Below the pieces are notes generated by a model that was given only the letters and a program-made list of their open reading frames with translations, was not told where the DNA came from and made no database searches. This document shows, in pieces, positions 7,915-15,889 of a DNA stretch of 64,000 bases. How positions within the stretch are numbered: the stretch's first letter is position 1; every line of letters starts with the position of its first letter. The stretch spans positions 248,001-312,000 of the forward strand of contig NZ_JAGUCN010000001.1 in assembly GCF_018271975.1 (NCBI RefSeq), read 5' to 3'. The stretch is from Carboxylicivirga mesophila (GTDB lineage: Bacteria; Bacteroidota; Bacteroidia; Bacteroidales; Marinilabiliaceae). Made by a program: the position numbers and the translations under genes.

Positions 7915-10314
7915 TTTCTTTTTAAATAGGTCCTTCATCTTTTGTAACACACTTTTGTGGTCGGTCTTTTTACGCTCTTCCCTTTGTGCTTTTCGTTCCT
8001 CCTGCCTTTTTAGCTTAACAGAGTCTGGTCGGCTAAAACTGTCGAACAGGCTATCGAAGAAGTTGGTATCAGGATCTTGCTCTGAGAAATCGTCGCACAT
8101 GAGTTGTTTTTGCAGGCGTGCGGGCACTACATAAAACGAGCCTTTGTGATATTGATAGCGACTTCGGTCTTTCTCTAAACGTTGCATAAAACGGGCAAAA
8201 ATTGGTAAAGCCATATGTCCGCCGCTTCCCAATGCAGTGGAACGAAAGCGTATTGATGGTTGATCGTTGCCCACCCAGGCACCTGCAACAATGTTTGGTG
8301 TATAGCCAATAAACCAGCCATCAGAATTGTCTTGTGTTGTTCCTGTCTTACCAGCGAGTTCACTTTTCAGATGGAAAATATTTCTCAAAGAACTGGCTGT
8401 ACCCCGCTCAACAACGCCGCGCATCATCTCAACCATAAAATAGGCTACGTCATCGTCGTAAACTTCGTCGCCCGGAATATTACCTTCATTTTCATACAGT
8501 ACATTCCCATCTCTGTCTTCTATGCGCAACAGCATAACAGGTTCAACCGGCCTGCCATAGTTCGGGAAAGTGGTGTAGGCCGATACCATATTAAGCAGCG
8601 AAAGTTCGGCTGTGCCAAGTGCTATTGACGGATAATTGGGAATGTCTTCTTCAATACGCATATCTTCCGCCATATTAATCACCTTATTAACGCCAATTTG
8701 TGTAATTAACTTGGCACTAACCGTGTTAACAGAGTTGGCCAGTCCTCCTTTTACAGAGAAGAAGCCATTGTGTTGCCCGTTGCTATTGGCGGGTGACCAA
8801 TCGTCGTAATCCTCATACACTACCTGTTCGTTGGAGATAAAGTCACAAGGAGACATACCATCTTGCAAAGCAGCCGCATATACTATCGGTTTGAAGGTAG
8901 AGCCTACAGGTCGACGAGAGGTGACATGGTCGTACTGGAACGTTTTGTGATCGATACCACCTACCCAGGTTAACACATGACCATTTCGCGGGTTCATAGC
9001 TACAAAACCAGTGTTTAGCAGCATCAGGTAATGTTTGACGGAATCAACAGGGCTCATATTCACCTTTTTCTCTCCGGCATGGGTGTAAATGGTCATGGGC
9101 ACCGATTTTTCCATGGCTTTAAAAATAGCCTCATCGCTGTGCCCGGCATCTTTCATCTTCTGATAGCGGCGCGACTGACGCAGTGCATTGGTATATACCT
9201 GCGGGTGTCTGGCCCAAGGTGTTTGTCCTTTCCAATGCCGGTTAAATTCATCCTGCAGGCGAGTCATTTGTTGGGCTACAGCCTGTTCGGCATATAGCTG
9301 AAGCTGTGCGTCTATAGTGGTAAATATCTTTAGCCCATCGGAGTATATGTCGTACTCATCACCATACTTGTCTTCCAGTATATCTTGTGCCTGTACACGT
9401 ATTTTCTCTCTGAAATAGGGAGCAATACCTGTGTTGTGATCAATTCTTTTGTAGTTCAGTTCAATCTTACTCTGGCTCCACTTCAGGTATTCGTTCTCCG
9501 AAATGGAACCATGCTCTTTCATGCGTTTCAGCACAATATTGCGTCGATCAAAACTGCGCTCTGGGTTAAGGCGGGGGTTATAAGCTGTATTGGCTGCCAG
9601 CATACCTACGAGGGTGGCTGCTTCGGCAGGATTCAGATGAAGTGACTTCTTGCCAAAGAAGCGCTGAGAGGCCACCTCTATGCCGTAAATGTCTTCACCA
9701 AAAGGCACAGTATTCAGATATAGCATCAGTATCTCATCTTTCGAATATATTTTCTCAAGGCGGGCTGCTGTAAATATCTCTTTTGTCTTTCCAACCGGTA
9801 GCGTGAGAAACCCTAAATGCATACGCGGATACAGGTTTTTTGCCAATTGCTGACTGATGGTACTTCCACCACCCTGTGCGCGATCGCCAAATATAATGGA
9901 GCGCACAACTACACGACCCAGGCTGATAAAATCAAGGCCATTATGCTCGAAAAAACGGCTATCCTCGGTAGCAACAAGAGCTTCTTTTATATAGGGTGAT
10001 ACTTCATCGTTATCTATGGTCAGACGGTGCTCAATGTAGTAACGGCCCATCAGTTTTTCATCAATGGAGTAGACCTCAGATGCGGAATGGTTCTGTATTT
10101 TTGATAGCTCTTTCTCGGAAGGTAAGGCACCAAAGAAACCCAAATACACAAACAGGCAGAAGATAAAGAAGGCAGCGGTGCCAATTCCCGTTGCTTTAAG
10201 GCCAAAGACTAGTAAGCGCTTTTTAAAGCTACTGTTTTTTAGAGCCTTTTTATTGGGTTTTGCACTTCTCTTTGTGGTCGACTTTTTTTTATATGTTGGT
10301 TTTTTAGCTGCCAT
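7912..10314 (-). CDS. class A penicillin-binding protein (PBP1A type)
   Basis: An 800-residue bifunctional peptidoglycan synthase. A Lys-rich cytoplasmic tail (1-32) precedes one membrane segment (about 33-62). The GT51 glycosyltransferase domain has EDSRFFEHNGLDF with catalytic Glu117 and GGSTISQQLAKNLY near 148-162. The transpeptidase domain has the SxxK nucleophile in GSTFKP (Ser472), SVN (Ser528) and KTGTT (Lys656). A basic, charged C-terminal tail ends the protein. It polymerises lipid II and crosslinks strands on the periplasmic face. Order and length are normal for a Bacteroidota PBP1A. It appears monocistronic. Confidence 0.95.
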   Translation of the reverse strand: MAAKKPTYKKKSTTKRSAKPNKKALKNSSFKKRLLVFGLKATGIGTAAFFIFCLFVYLGFFGALPSEKELSKIQNHSASEVYSIDEKLMGRYYIEHRLTIDNDEVSPYIKEALVATEDSRFFEHNGLDFISLGRVVVRSIIFGDRAQGGGSTISQQLAKNLYPRMHLGFLTLPVGKTKEIFTAARLEKIYSKDEILMLYLNTVPFGEDIYGIEVASQRFFGKKSLHLNPAEAATLVGMLAANTAYNPRLNPERSFDRRNIVLKRMKEHGSISENEYLKWSQSKIELNYKRIDHNTGIAPYFREKIRVQAQDILEDKYGDEYDIYSDGLKIFTTIDAQLQLYAEQAVAQQMTRLQDEFNRHWKGQTPWARHPQVYTNALRQSRRYQKMKDAGHSDEAIFKAMEKSVPMTIYTHAGEKKVNMSPVDSVKHYLMLLNTGFVAMNPRNGHVLTWVGGIDHKTFQYDHVTSRRPVGSTFKPIVYAAALQDGMSPCDFISNEQVVYEDYDDWSPANSNGQHNGFFSVKGGLANSVNTVSAKLITQIGVNKVINMAEDMRIEEDIPNYPSIALGTAELSLLNMVSAYTTFPNYGRPVEPVMLLRIEDRDGNVLYENEGNIPGDEVYDDDVAYFMVEMMRGVVERGTASSLRNIFHLKSELAGKTGTTQDNSDGWFIGYTPNIVAGAWVGNDQPSIRFRSTALGSGGHMALPIFARFMQRLEKDRSRYQYHKGSFYVVPARLQKQLMCDDFSEQDPDTNFFDSLFDSFSRPDSVKLKRQEERKAQREERKKTDHKSVLQKMKDLFKKK

Positions 10315-10394
10315 GTAGCTTGTGCGTTTTGTTAAGCGGTGGTGAAATTAGTGAATAAGGACGAATTAATAGTTTGCTTAAAAACTCGTTTGAA

Positions 10395-11042
10395 CTAGAG
10401 GTCATCGCCCCATTCTTTAAAAAACTGTTTCAGGTATAGTTCCATAAACTGATGCCGGTCGTCGGCCAGGGTCTTACCTGTTGAAGTATTCATCTTATCC
10501 TTAAGCAACAGTAATTTTTCGTAAAAATGATTAATGGTTGGGCTGTTGCTTTTGCGGTACTCCTCAGTGTCTTTGAATTGCTGAGGAGCAATTGCTGGAT
10601 TGTAGAAGTCACGTCCTTTATGCCCGCCATAACTAAAGGCGCGGGCCACCCCAATGGCGCCGATAGCATCAAGCCGGTCGGCGTCTTGTACAATTTCTAA
10701 TTCAAGCGAATGAAAAGGATTGTCATTCCATTGCTTGGAGAAGGAGATATTCTGAATAATCGCCAATACATGCTGAATGCTTGATTCCGTTATTTGATAA
10801 TCATTCAGTTTATCTTCAATTAGCATTAAAGCCTCAATCTCATCAAAGAATTTGGTGTCGGCCAAGTCGTGCAGGATAACTGCCAGCAGAATAATGTTCC
10901 AATCACCACCTTCTTGCTGATGAATTAGGCGGGCATTATTCTGAACGCGTTTAATGTGCCACCAGTCATGACCGGCATCACACTCTGATAGTTTTAATTG
11001 GGCCCATTCTTCTATCTCTGTAATTTGTTTCTTATTTAGCAT
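10395..11042 (-). CDS. HD-domain phosphohydrolase
   Basis: A 215-residue protein from the start MLNKKQITEIEEWAQ; the open frame has twelve more codons. The metal-binding HD-superfamily residues are H in GHDWWHIKRV, HD in VILHDLADTKFFD, and Asp in IVQDADRLDAIGAIGVARAFSYGG. This arrangement matches the YedJ-like HD hydrolases, a group of metal-dependent phosphohydrolases with nucleotide substrates. The true substrate cannot be read from the sequence. It lies on the same strand as, and 80 bases upstream of, the PBP gene. Confidence 0.88.
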   Translation of the reverse strand: MLNKKQITEIEEWAQLKLSECDAGHDWWHIKRVQNNARLIHQQEGGDWNIILLAVILHDLADTKFFDEIEALMLIEDKLNDYQITESSIQHVLAIIQNISFSKQWNDNPFHSLELEIVQDADRLDAIGAIGVARAFSYGGHKGRDFYNPAIAPQQFKDTEEYRKSNSPTINHFYEKLLLLKDKMNTSTGKTLADDRHQFMELYLKQFFKEWGDDL

Positions 11043-11078
11043 TGGCTCGGTAAACATATTCACAATCAAAAATAGCAA

Positions 11079-11362
11079 AAAAAGAGGAGTGCCAAAGTTT
11101 AGCTTATCCGACCATAAGTTGAAAAGCCGGGGAACACATCAATTATTAATCATTCCTTTTGATTTAGCTTAGGTGATAGATGTTTAAAAAAAATCATGCA
11201 TGCCTAAATCCCGTTTGATTGCCTACAGCTCAAATCTATAAATGTTTCAGAATGAGGGGTGGTAGTTTAGAATAATTCTAAGAATCTAAATATAGAATTA
11301 TTTCTATATTTATACATTAAAATATATACATTAATGTATTTAAAGTACTAAAATCCACATTT
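11079..11362. promoter_or_regulatory. AT-rich upstream region of the FadL-like gene with three palindromes
   Basis: The last 100 bases before the FadL-like gene carry three perfect palindromes: TAGAATAATTCTA (11268-11280), AATATAGAA with a 4-base gap and TTCTATATT (11289-11310), and TACATTAATGTA (11327-11338). The rest of the 284 bases shows nothing I can name. The palindromes may be regulator sites; that is inference from spacing and position. Confidence 0.45.
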
Positions 11363-12700
11363 ATGAAAAGAATCTATGTTTTAACGATGTTGGTTGGGCT
11401 GTTGATGCCTTCACTAACTTATGCCACCGATGGTTATTTTGGCGTTGGCTATGGGGCTCAAAATAAAGGGCTCGCCGGGGCAGGTATTGCCTGGTATAAA
11501 AACTCCCTGATAAACGGAAACCCTGCAGCGCATGTGTTCTTAGGTAAACAGTACCAGTTAGGTGTTGGTTTTTTTAATCCAAACAGGCAATATACCGTTA
11601 GCGGTAATCCATCAATGATGCCGGGTACAATGGGCTTGATGCCAGGAACAGTAGAGAGTGACTCTAAATTATTTGTTGTGCCCAATATTGGTGCTAATTG
11701 GATGTTAAACGATAAGAGTAGTTTATCTGCCGTGCTGTTTGGTAATGGCGGTATGAACACGAACTATCCAACGATGACTTTTGGTGATCAATCATCTTCA
11801 ACAACTGGCGTTGACCTGGCACAAATGTTTCTGGGGCTTACGTATTCACGTAAGCTGTCTGAAAAGCACAGTTTGGGTCTGACTGTTTTGGGTACCTATC
11901 AGTATTTTGAGGCAAATGGATTAGGTATGTTTGGTGAATTTGGTATGTCAAGTAACCCGGAGAAACTGACAGGAAATGGCCATGACAACTCATTCGGCGT
12001 AGGATTAAAGATTGGGTATTTGGGCCAACTTACCGATGCATTGTCGGTTGGAGCAAGTTATCAGCCGAAAATCAACATGAGTACCTTTGATGAATATGCT
12101 GGTTTATTCGCTGAGCAGGGCGATTTTGATATCCCAGAGAACTTTACTATTGGTCTTGCCTATCAGATAAATGAAAAGTTAACAGCCATGTTCGACTATA
12201 AGCGAATAAACTACTCTGGAGTGGCATCTATAGCAAATCCCATTGATCCGATGGCCTTGCCACCAGCATTCATGAATCCGGATGGTAGTTTCACCCCAAA
12301 TCCAAACCATGTGCCACTTGGTGCCGATAATGGCTCCGGTTTTGGCTGGCAGGATATTAATGTATACAAACTGGGACTTGAGTATGATAAAGGTAATAGC
12401 TGGGTATTCAGAGGAGGATTCTCGCATAACGATCAGCCAATTCCAGAATCTGAAGTTATTTTTAATATGCTGGCTCCTGGTGTCATCGAAAACCATATAT
12501 CGCTAGGATGTTCAAAAGCTTTTGGAGAATCGGGCCGTGCACTACACCTGGCCATGGTATATGCTTTGCCGGCATCGGTTAAAGGCTATAATCCTTTCGA
12601 CTTTGATCCTGAGCAGGCAATGCAGGGCAATATGGTGCCGAATCAAACCATCGAATTGGAAATGAACCAATTTGAACTGGAGATAGCATTTACCTTCTAA
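11363..12700 (+). CDS. outer membrane transport protein, OmpP1/FadL/TodX family
   Basis: A 445-residue outer-membrane barrel protein. A signal peptide of about 21 residues (MKRIYVLTMLVGLLMPSLTYA) is followed by DGYFGVGYGAQNKGLAGAGIAWYKNSLINGNPAA, the N-terminal plug motif of FadL-type channels. Alternating strand patterns fill the rest and the chain ends with an aromatic residue (ELEIAFTF), as barrel proteins do. Family members import long-chain fatty acids or other hydrophobic molecules such as toluene. The ligand is not inferable here. It has its own palindrome-rich upstream region and a terminator directly after it, so it is probably a single-gene unit. Confidence 0.88.
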   Translation: MKRIYVLTMLVGLLMPSLTYATDGYFGVGYGAQNKGLAGAGIAWYKNSLINGNPAAHVFLGKQYQLGVGFFNPNRQYTVSGNPSMMPGTMGLMPGTVESDSKLFVVPNIGANWMLNDKSSLSAVLFGNGGMNTNYPTMTFGDQSSSTTGVDLAQMFLGLTYSRKLSEKHSLGLTVLGTYQYFEANGLGMFGEFGMSSNPEKLTGNGHDNSFGVGLKIGYLGQLTDALSVGASYQPKINMSTFDEYAGLFAEQGDFDIPENFTIGLAYQINEKLTAMFDYKRINYSGVASIANPIDPMALPPAFMNPDGSFTPNPNHVPLGADNGSGFGWQDINVYKLGLEYDKGNSWVFRGGFSHNDQPIPESEVIFNMLAPGVIENHISLGCSKAFGESGRALHLAMVYALPASVKGYNPFDFDPEQAMQGNMVPNQTIELEMNQFELEIAFTF

Positions 12701-12725
12701 ACTAAGTAAGAAATATTTAAGATGG

Positions 12726-12762
12726 AAATTGCCAGCCTGATTATCGGGTTGGCAATTTTTTT
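12726..12762. terminator. terminator after the FadL-like gene
   Basis: The arms AAATTGCCA (12726-12734) and TGGCAATTT (12750-12758) pair, with a G-T and two C-G pairs extending the stem, then a T run. It overlaps the 3' end of the convergent small gene. Confidence 0.85.
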
Positions 12763-13172
12763 ATTGATTCAATGCGTTCTGCAAGTGCCTGGTGGCGTCT
12801 TTGGTTGGCTAAAGAGAAGGTGGCGTTCTCTTGTTCTGTAAATTCAAATAAGCGCATGGCTTTTTCAAAGTGTACGAGTGCTGCCTGCGGTTTATTGTCA
12901 GCTATCTGTAATTCGCCTTCAGCATAAAACAATTCTGAAAGTACTTTCAAATGGTCGTTGGTATAATGATGTTCCGAAAGAAGCTTGTTGGTTAACTCCT
13001 CCAATGGGATAGCATGAAAAAAGGCTGCATCCTTCTTCAGAAAGTCAAGATATGCTTTTTCGAGGTGTTTGGCTGCCACCTTAAAATCACCCTTTTTAAT
13101 TAGTCCAAGCAATAAGGCAATCATTTCTGAAAGCATTTCCATCATGCGCATTATATAGTCTTTATGGTACAT
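12741..13172 (-). CDS. hypothetical helical protein, TPR-like
   Basis: A 143-residue soluble protein, predicted all-helical. The segments GDFKVAAKHLEKAYLDFL, LKVLSELFYAEGELQIADNKPQAALVHFEKAMRLFEFTEQENATFSL have the size and Ala/Gly/Tyr spacing of tetratricopeptide hairpins. Proteins with this layout occur widely as small hypotheticals in Bacteroidota. No catalytic residues are apparent. The start could be the first Met or the Met at residue 8. It shares its terminator with the FadL-like gene and precedes a long non-coding stretch on its 5' side. Confidence 0.7.
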   Translation of the reverse strand: MYHKDYIMRMMEMLSEMIALLLGLIKKGDFKVAAKHLEKAYLDFLKKDAAFFHAIPLEELTNKLLSEHHYTNDHLKVLSELFYAEGELQIADNKPQAALVHFEKAMRLFEFTEQENATFSLANQRRHQALAERIESIKKLPTR

Positions 13173-13704
13173 ATATATGTGTTTAAACAGTTCCTGTTAT
13201 AAGCAGTTGTCGAATACATCTGCGCCATTGCTGCTAAACTGCACAATCATTAGCAGGTATGTGTCAGATAAAAATACCAAATGTTTTTACGCTAAACGAA
13301 TATAATACTGCTTAACTTTTACAATAATGAGGGTGAAGAGAAAGTAATAAATCATTACTTAATGGATGGCTTGCGCATTGAAACTGTAATTCAAATACAG
13401 TATTATTATATGTTTTTAACAGTTTGTTAATGAACAAAGGCTTTTTATAGATTATTTAAGGAGTTTTTGGAAAGAATGTAAATTTTCAAAAAACGACCTA
13501 TGGGTATTTTATAGCCGGGTTTTGTTAAAGAATTAGCTCAAAAATCGAAAAATATAACATGAACCCCCTAAAAAATGACTATTAACTCTCCAAAAAGCAT
13601 AAAAAAATAATTTGACCCCCTTAAAACCATGGCGAAAATCTGACTTTATGCTTTTTTAACAAAAATACCCCTTAATTTTTACATGCAGTTTCAAAAAAAC
13701 CATC
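13173..13704. other. long intergenic region with repeated CCCCCT-type motifs and an inverted repeat
   Basis: About 600 bases without a convincing gene. Three same-direction copies of a TGACCCCCTTAAAA-like motif begin at 13561, 13613 and 13666, with an inverted copy near 13731-13742. A perfect 12-bp inverted repeat AAAAAGCATAAA (13592-13603) / TTTATGCTTTTT (13645-13656) encloses the middle copy. The 13173-13560 part shows only AT-rich sequence. See findings. Confidence 0.5.
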
Positions 13705-13713
13705 TACTTTTGC
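13705..13713 (+). promoter_or_regulatory. -7 box of the promoter for the small secreted protein gene
   Basis: TACTTTTGC matches the Bacteroidota primary-sigma -7 consensus TAnnTTTG. It gives a leader of about 55 bases before the ATG at 13775. The -33 TTTG element is not clear. Confidence 0.65.
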
Positions 13714-13774
13714 ATCGTACCCTATTATTAAAAGGGGTCGAAATAAATTATTAACTATTTAAATTGTTTTTACT

Positions 13775-14383
13775 ATGAAAAAAGTAAACGTATTAAGGAG
13801 GATTTTGCCAATCGCCGTATTGGCGTTATTATCCACAGGTGCATTCGGAAAAGGAAAGATTTTTATCAGCTCTTACTTGAAAACAGATTACGCTGTTATC
13901 ACAGCTCGTTTTGATGTGGCAGATAATTATCGGGTGAAAATTTTCAACAAATCAGGTGAAGAGCTTTATGCCAGTTCCCGAATTAGTGGTGCAGAGTCTT
14001 TCCAGAAGCTTTTTGATTTAAAATCGTTAGCAGATGGAGAGTATACGATTGAGTTAACCAGTAAAAAGGAAAAGTCATCGGAGAAATTTACCATTGAAAA
14101 TCATTCGCTGGTGAAAGTAAATGGTGCAAGTGACGATAGTGAAATGCTGAAAGCGTTCTTCAGAGTAGCCAATGACAAGCTGTATGTTAGTCATATGAAC
14201 TTCAATGAAGAAGCATTAAGTATTACTATTGGTGATAGATTTGGAACTGAGATTTATAACTCAAATCTGCCAACGGAGAGTACCTATTCTGGAATGTTTG
14301 ATTTGACTAATCTTCCTTCAGGTGCTTATATGGTTTCATTAACTTCAGGAAATAAGGAGTATAGTTATGAATTTAATAAGTAA
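13775..14383 (+). CDS. secreted protein with two internal repeats (DUF3244-like)
   Basis: A 202-residue exported protein. The signal peptide runs to about residue 25 (ending TGAFG). The mature part is two homologous beta-sandwich-like halves: ...YRVKIFNKSGEELYASSRISGAESFQKLFDLKSLADGEYTIELTSK and ...LSITIGDRFGTEIYNSNLPTESTYSGMFDLTNLPSGAYMVSLTSG. Each half resembles the small secreted DUF3244/T9SS C-terminal-like fold common in Bacteroidota. No enzymatic residues are seen. It may be an adhesin-like or structural envelope protein. It has its own promoter and terminator and an unusually motif-rich upstream region, suggesting individual regulation. Confidence 0.75.
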   Translation: MKKVNVLRRILPIAVLALLSTGAFGKGKIFISSYLKTDYAVITARFDVADNYRVKIFNKSGEELYASSRISGAESFQKLFDLKSLADGEYTIELTSKKEKSSEKFTIENHSLVKVNGASDDSEMLKAFFRVANDKLYVSHMNFNEEALSITIGDRFGTEIYNSNLPTESTYSGMFDLTNLPSGAYMVSLTSGNKEYSYEFNK

Positions 14384-14429
14384 TGATGAAAGTGACCAGG
14401 TAGACCAGGTAAGGTTTACAGAACGAATA

Positions 14430-14469
14430 AACGGTGTATCAACAAATTTGTAGATACACCGTTTTTTTT
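14430..14469. terminator. bidirectional terminator
   Basis: The arms AACGGTGTATC (14430-14440) and GATACACCGTT (14453-14463) form a perfect 11-bp stem with a 12-base loop, followed by eight T. It separates the secreted protein gene from the convergent nucleotide-sugar dehydrogenase gene. Confidence 0.95.
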
Positions 14470-14488
14470 GTTTTGCTTTGTCAGCCCG

Positions 14489-15778
14489 CTACAAACTCCA
14501 GTAGCTAAGCCCTTTTATCTTATTGCGATAAATGCCCTTCACATCAACAAAAACACCTTCATTAACCATAATGGATTTGAAATAGTCTTCATCTAGCTTG
14601 ACGTATTCATCATGGTTTACTGCAACAATAACCGCATTGTACTTTTCTGTAACCTTATCAATTAAGCCATAGCCATATTCGTGCATGAGCTCATCCGACG
14701 AGGCATGCGGGTCAACCACATCAACCTGTATGCTGAATGATTTTAGTTCATTCACCACATCGGCCACTTTCGAGTTACGTATGTCACTCACGTTTTCTTT
14801 GAAGGTAGCCCCCATAATCAACACTTTGGCACCATTTATCTTGTTGCCGTTCGATATCATTTTCTTAACCACTGTTTTGGCCACATAACTACCCATGGAG
14901 TCGTTGATAAAGCGGCCGCCGGTAATAATTTTTGAATGGTAGCCCAATTCGTTGGCCTTGTAGGTGAGGTAGTAAGGATCTACACCAATGCAGTGACCAC
15001 CTACCAAACCTGGGAAGAAACGCAGGAAATTCCATTTGGTGCCTGCTGCTTCAAGCACTTCAAAGGTATTAATATCCATGCGATCAAAGATGAGCGACAG
15101 TTCATTCATCAGGGCAATGTTCACATCACGCTGTGTGTTTTCAATAATTTTGGCAGCTTCAGCCACTTTTATTGAGCTGGCTTTATGAATACCTGCTGTG
15201 ATTATTGAAGCATAAACTTCTTCTATCACACGGGCCGACTCATCATCGCTACCTGATACGATTTTTAAAATTTTTGTCAGCGTGTGTTCTTTGTCGCCCG
15301 GATTAATACGCTCGGGGCTAAAGCCCACCTTAAAATCAACATTGAGTTTTAGGCCTGATTCTTCTTCCAGGATCGGTACACAGTCATCTTCGGTACAGCC
15401 CGGATATACAGTCGATTCGAATACCACATAGTCACCTTTCTTAAGTGCTTTGCCAACTGCACGTGTTGCACTCAGCAAGGGTGTCAGATCAGGCAGGTTG
15501 TGGTTGTTGATAGGCGTTGGAACAGCCACCACATGGAAACTGGCCTCTTTTAAATCCGCTGCATTGCTTGTGTAAGTAATATCACAGCCATTAAAAGCCT
15601 CAGCTTCCAGTTCGTTACTTGGGTCTATACCTTGGCGCATCAGTTCAACACGGTCTTCTTTAATATCGAAACCAATGACCGACATTTTGCGGGCAAATTC
15701 TAAAGCGATTGGCAGGCCAACGTATCCCAGGCCTATTACTGATAGCTTTTTATCCCTGGCGAGAAGTTCTTTTAACAT
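14489..15778 (-). CDS. nucleotide-sugar dehydrogenase (TviB/WbpA-like)
   Basis: A 429-residue UDP-glucose/GDP-mannose dehydrogenase-superfamily enzyme. It has the N-terminal NAD-binding motif GLGYVGLPIALEFA (residues 17-30), the central helix KVAEAAKIIENTQRDVNIALMNELSLI, the catalytic-cysteine motif GGHCIGVDPYYLTYKA, and a C-terminal nucleotide-binding domain with MGATFKENVSDIRNSKVADV. GGHCIGVDPYYL together with KIIENTQRDVNIAL is characteristic of enzymes oxidising UDP-N-acetylhexosamines to uronic acids (TviB, WbpA), not UDP-glucose dehydrogenase. The exact sugar is not certain. It probably supplies precursors for capsule or O-antigen; the next gene downstream of its promoter side is a Wzi-like capsule protein. 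Confidence 0.93.
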   Translation of the reverse strand: MLKELLARDKKLSVIGLGYVGLPIALEFARKMSVIGFDIKEDRVELMRQGIDPSNELEAEAFNGCDITYTSNAADLKEASFHVVAVPTPINNHNLPDLTPLLSATRAVGKALKKGDYVVFESTVYPGCTEDDCVPILEEESGLKLNVDFKVGFSPERINPGDKEHTLTKILKIVSGSDDESARVIEEVYASIITAGIHKASSIKVAEAAKIIENTQRDVNIALMNELSLIFDRMDINTFEVLEAAGTKWNFLRFFPGLVGGHCIGVDPYYLTYKANELGYHSKIITGGRFINDSMGSYVAKTVVKKMISNGNKINGAKVLIMGATFKENVSDIRNSKVADVVNELKSFSIQVDVVDPHASSDELMHEYGYGLIDKVTEKYNAVIVAVNHDEYVKLDEDYFKSIMVNEGVFVDVKGIYRNKIKGLSYWSL

Positions 15779-15889
15779 AGTTACTTATTTTAAAATCCAG
15801 TAGGTTGGTTATAAGGGTTTAATGCGTCAGTTTCTGACTGTTAATATTGTTAATTGATTATCATTTGAGCTGTTAATTTAAGAAAAATA

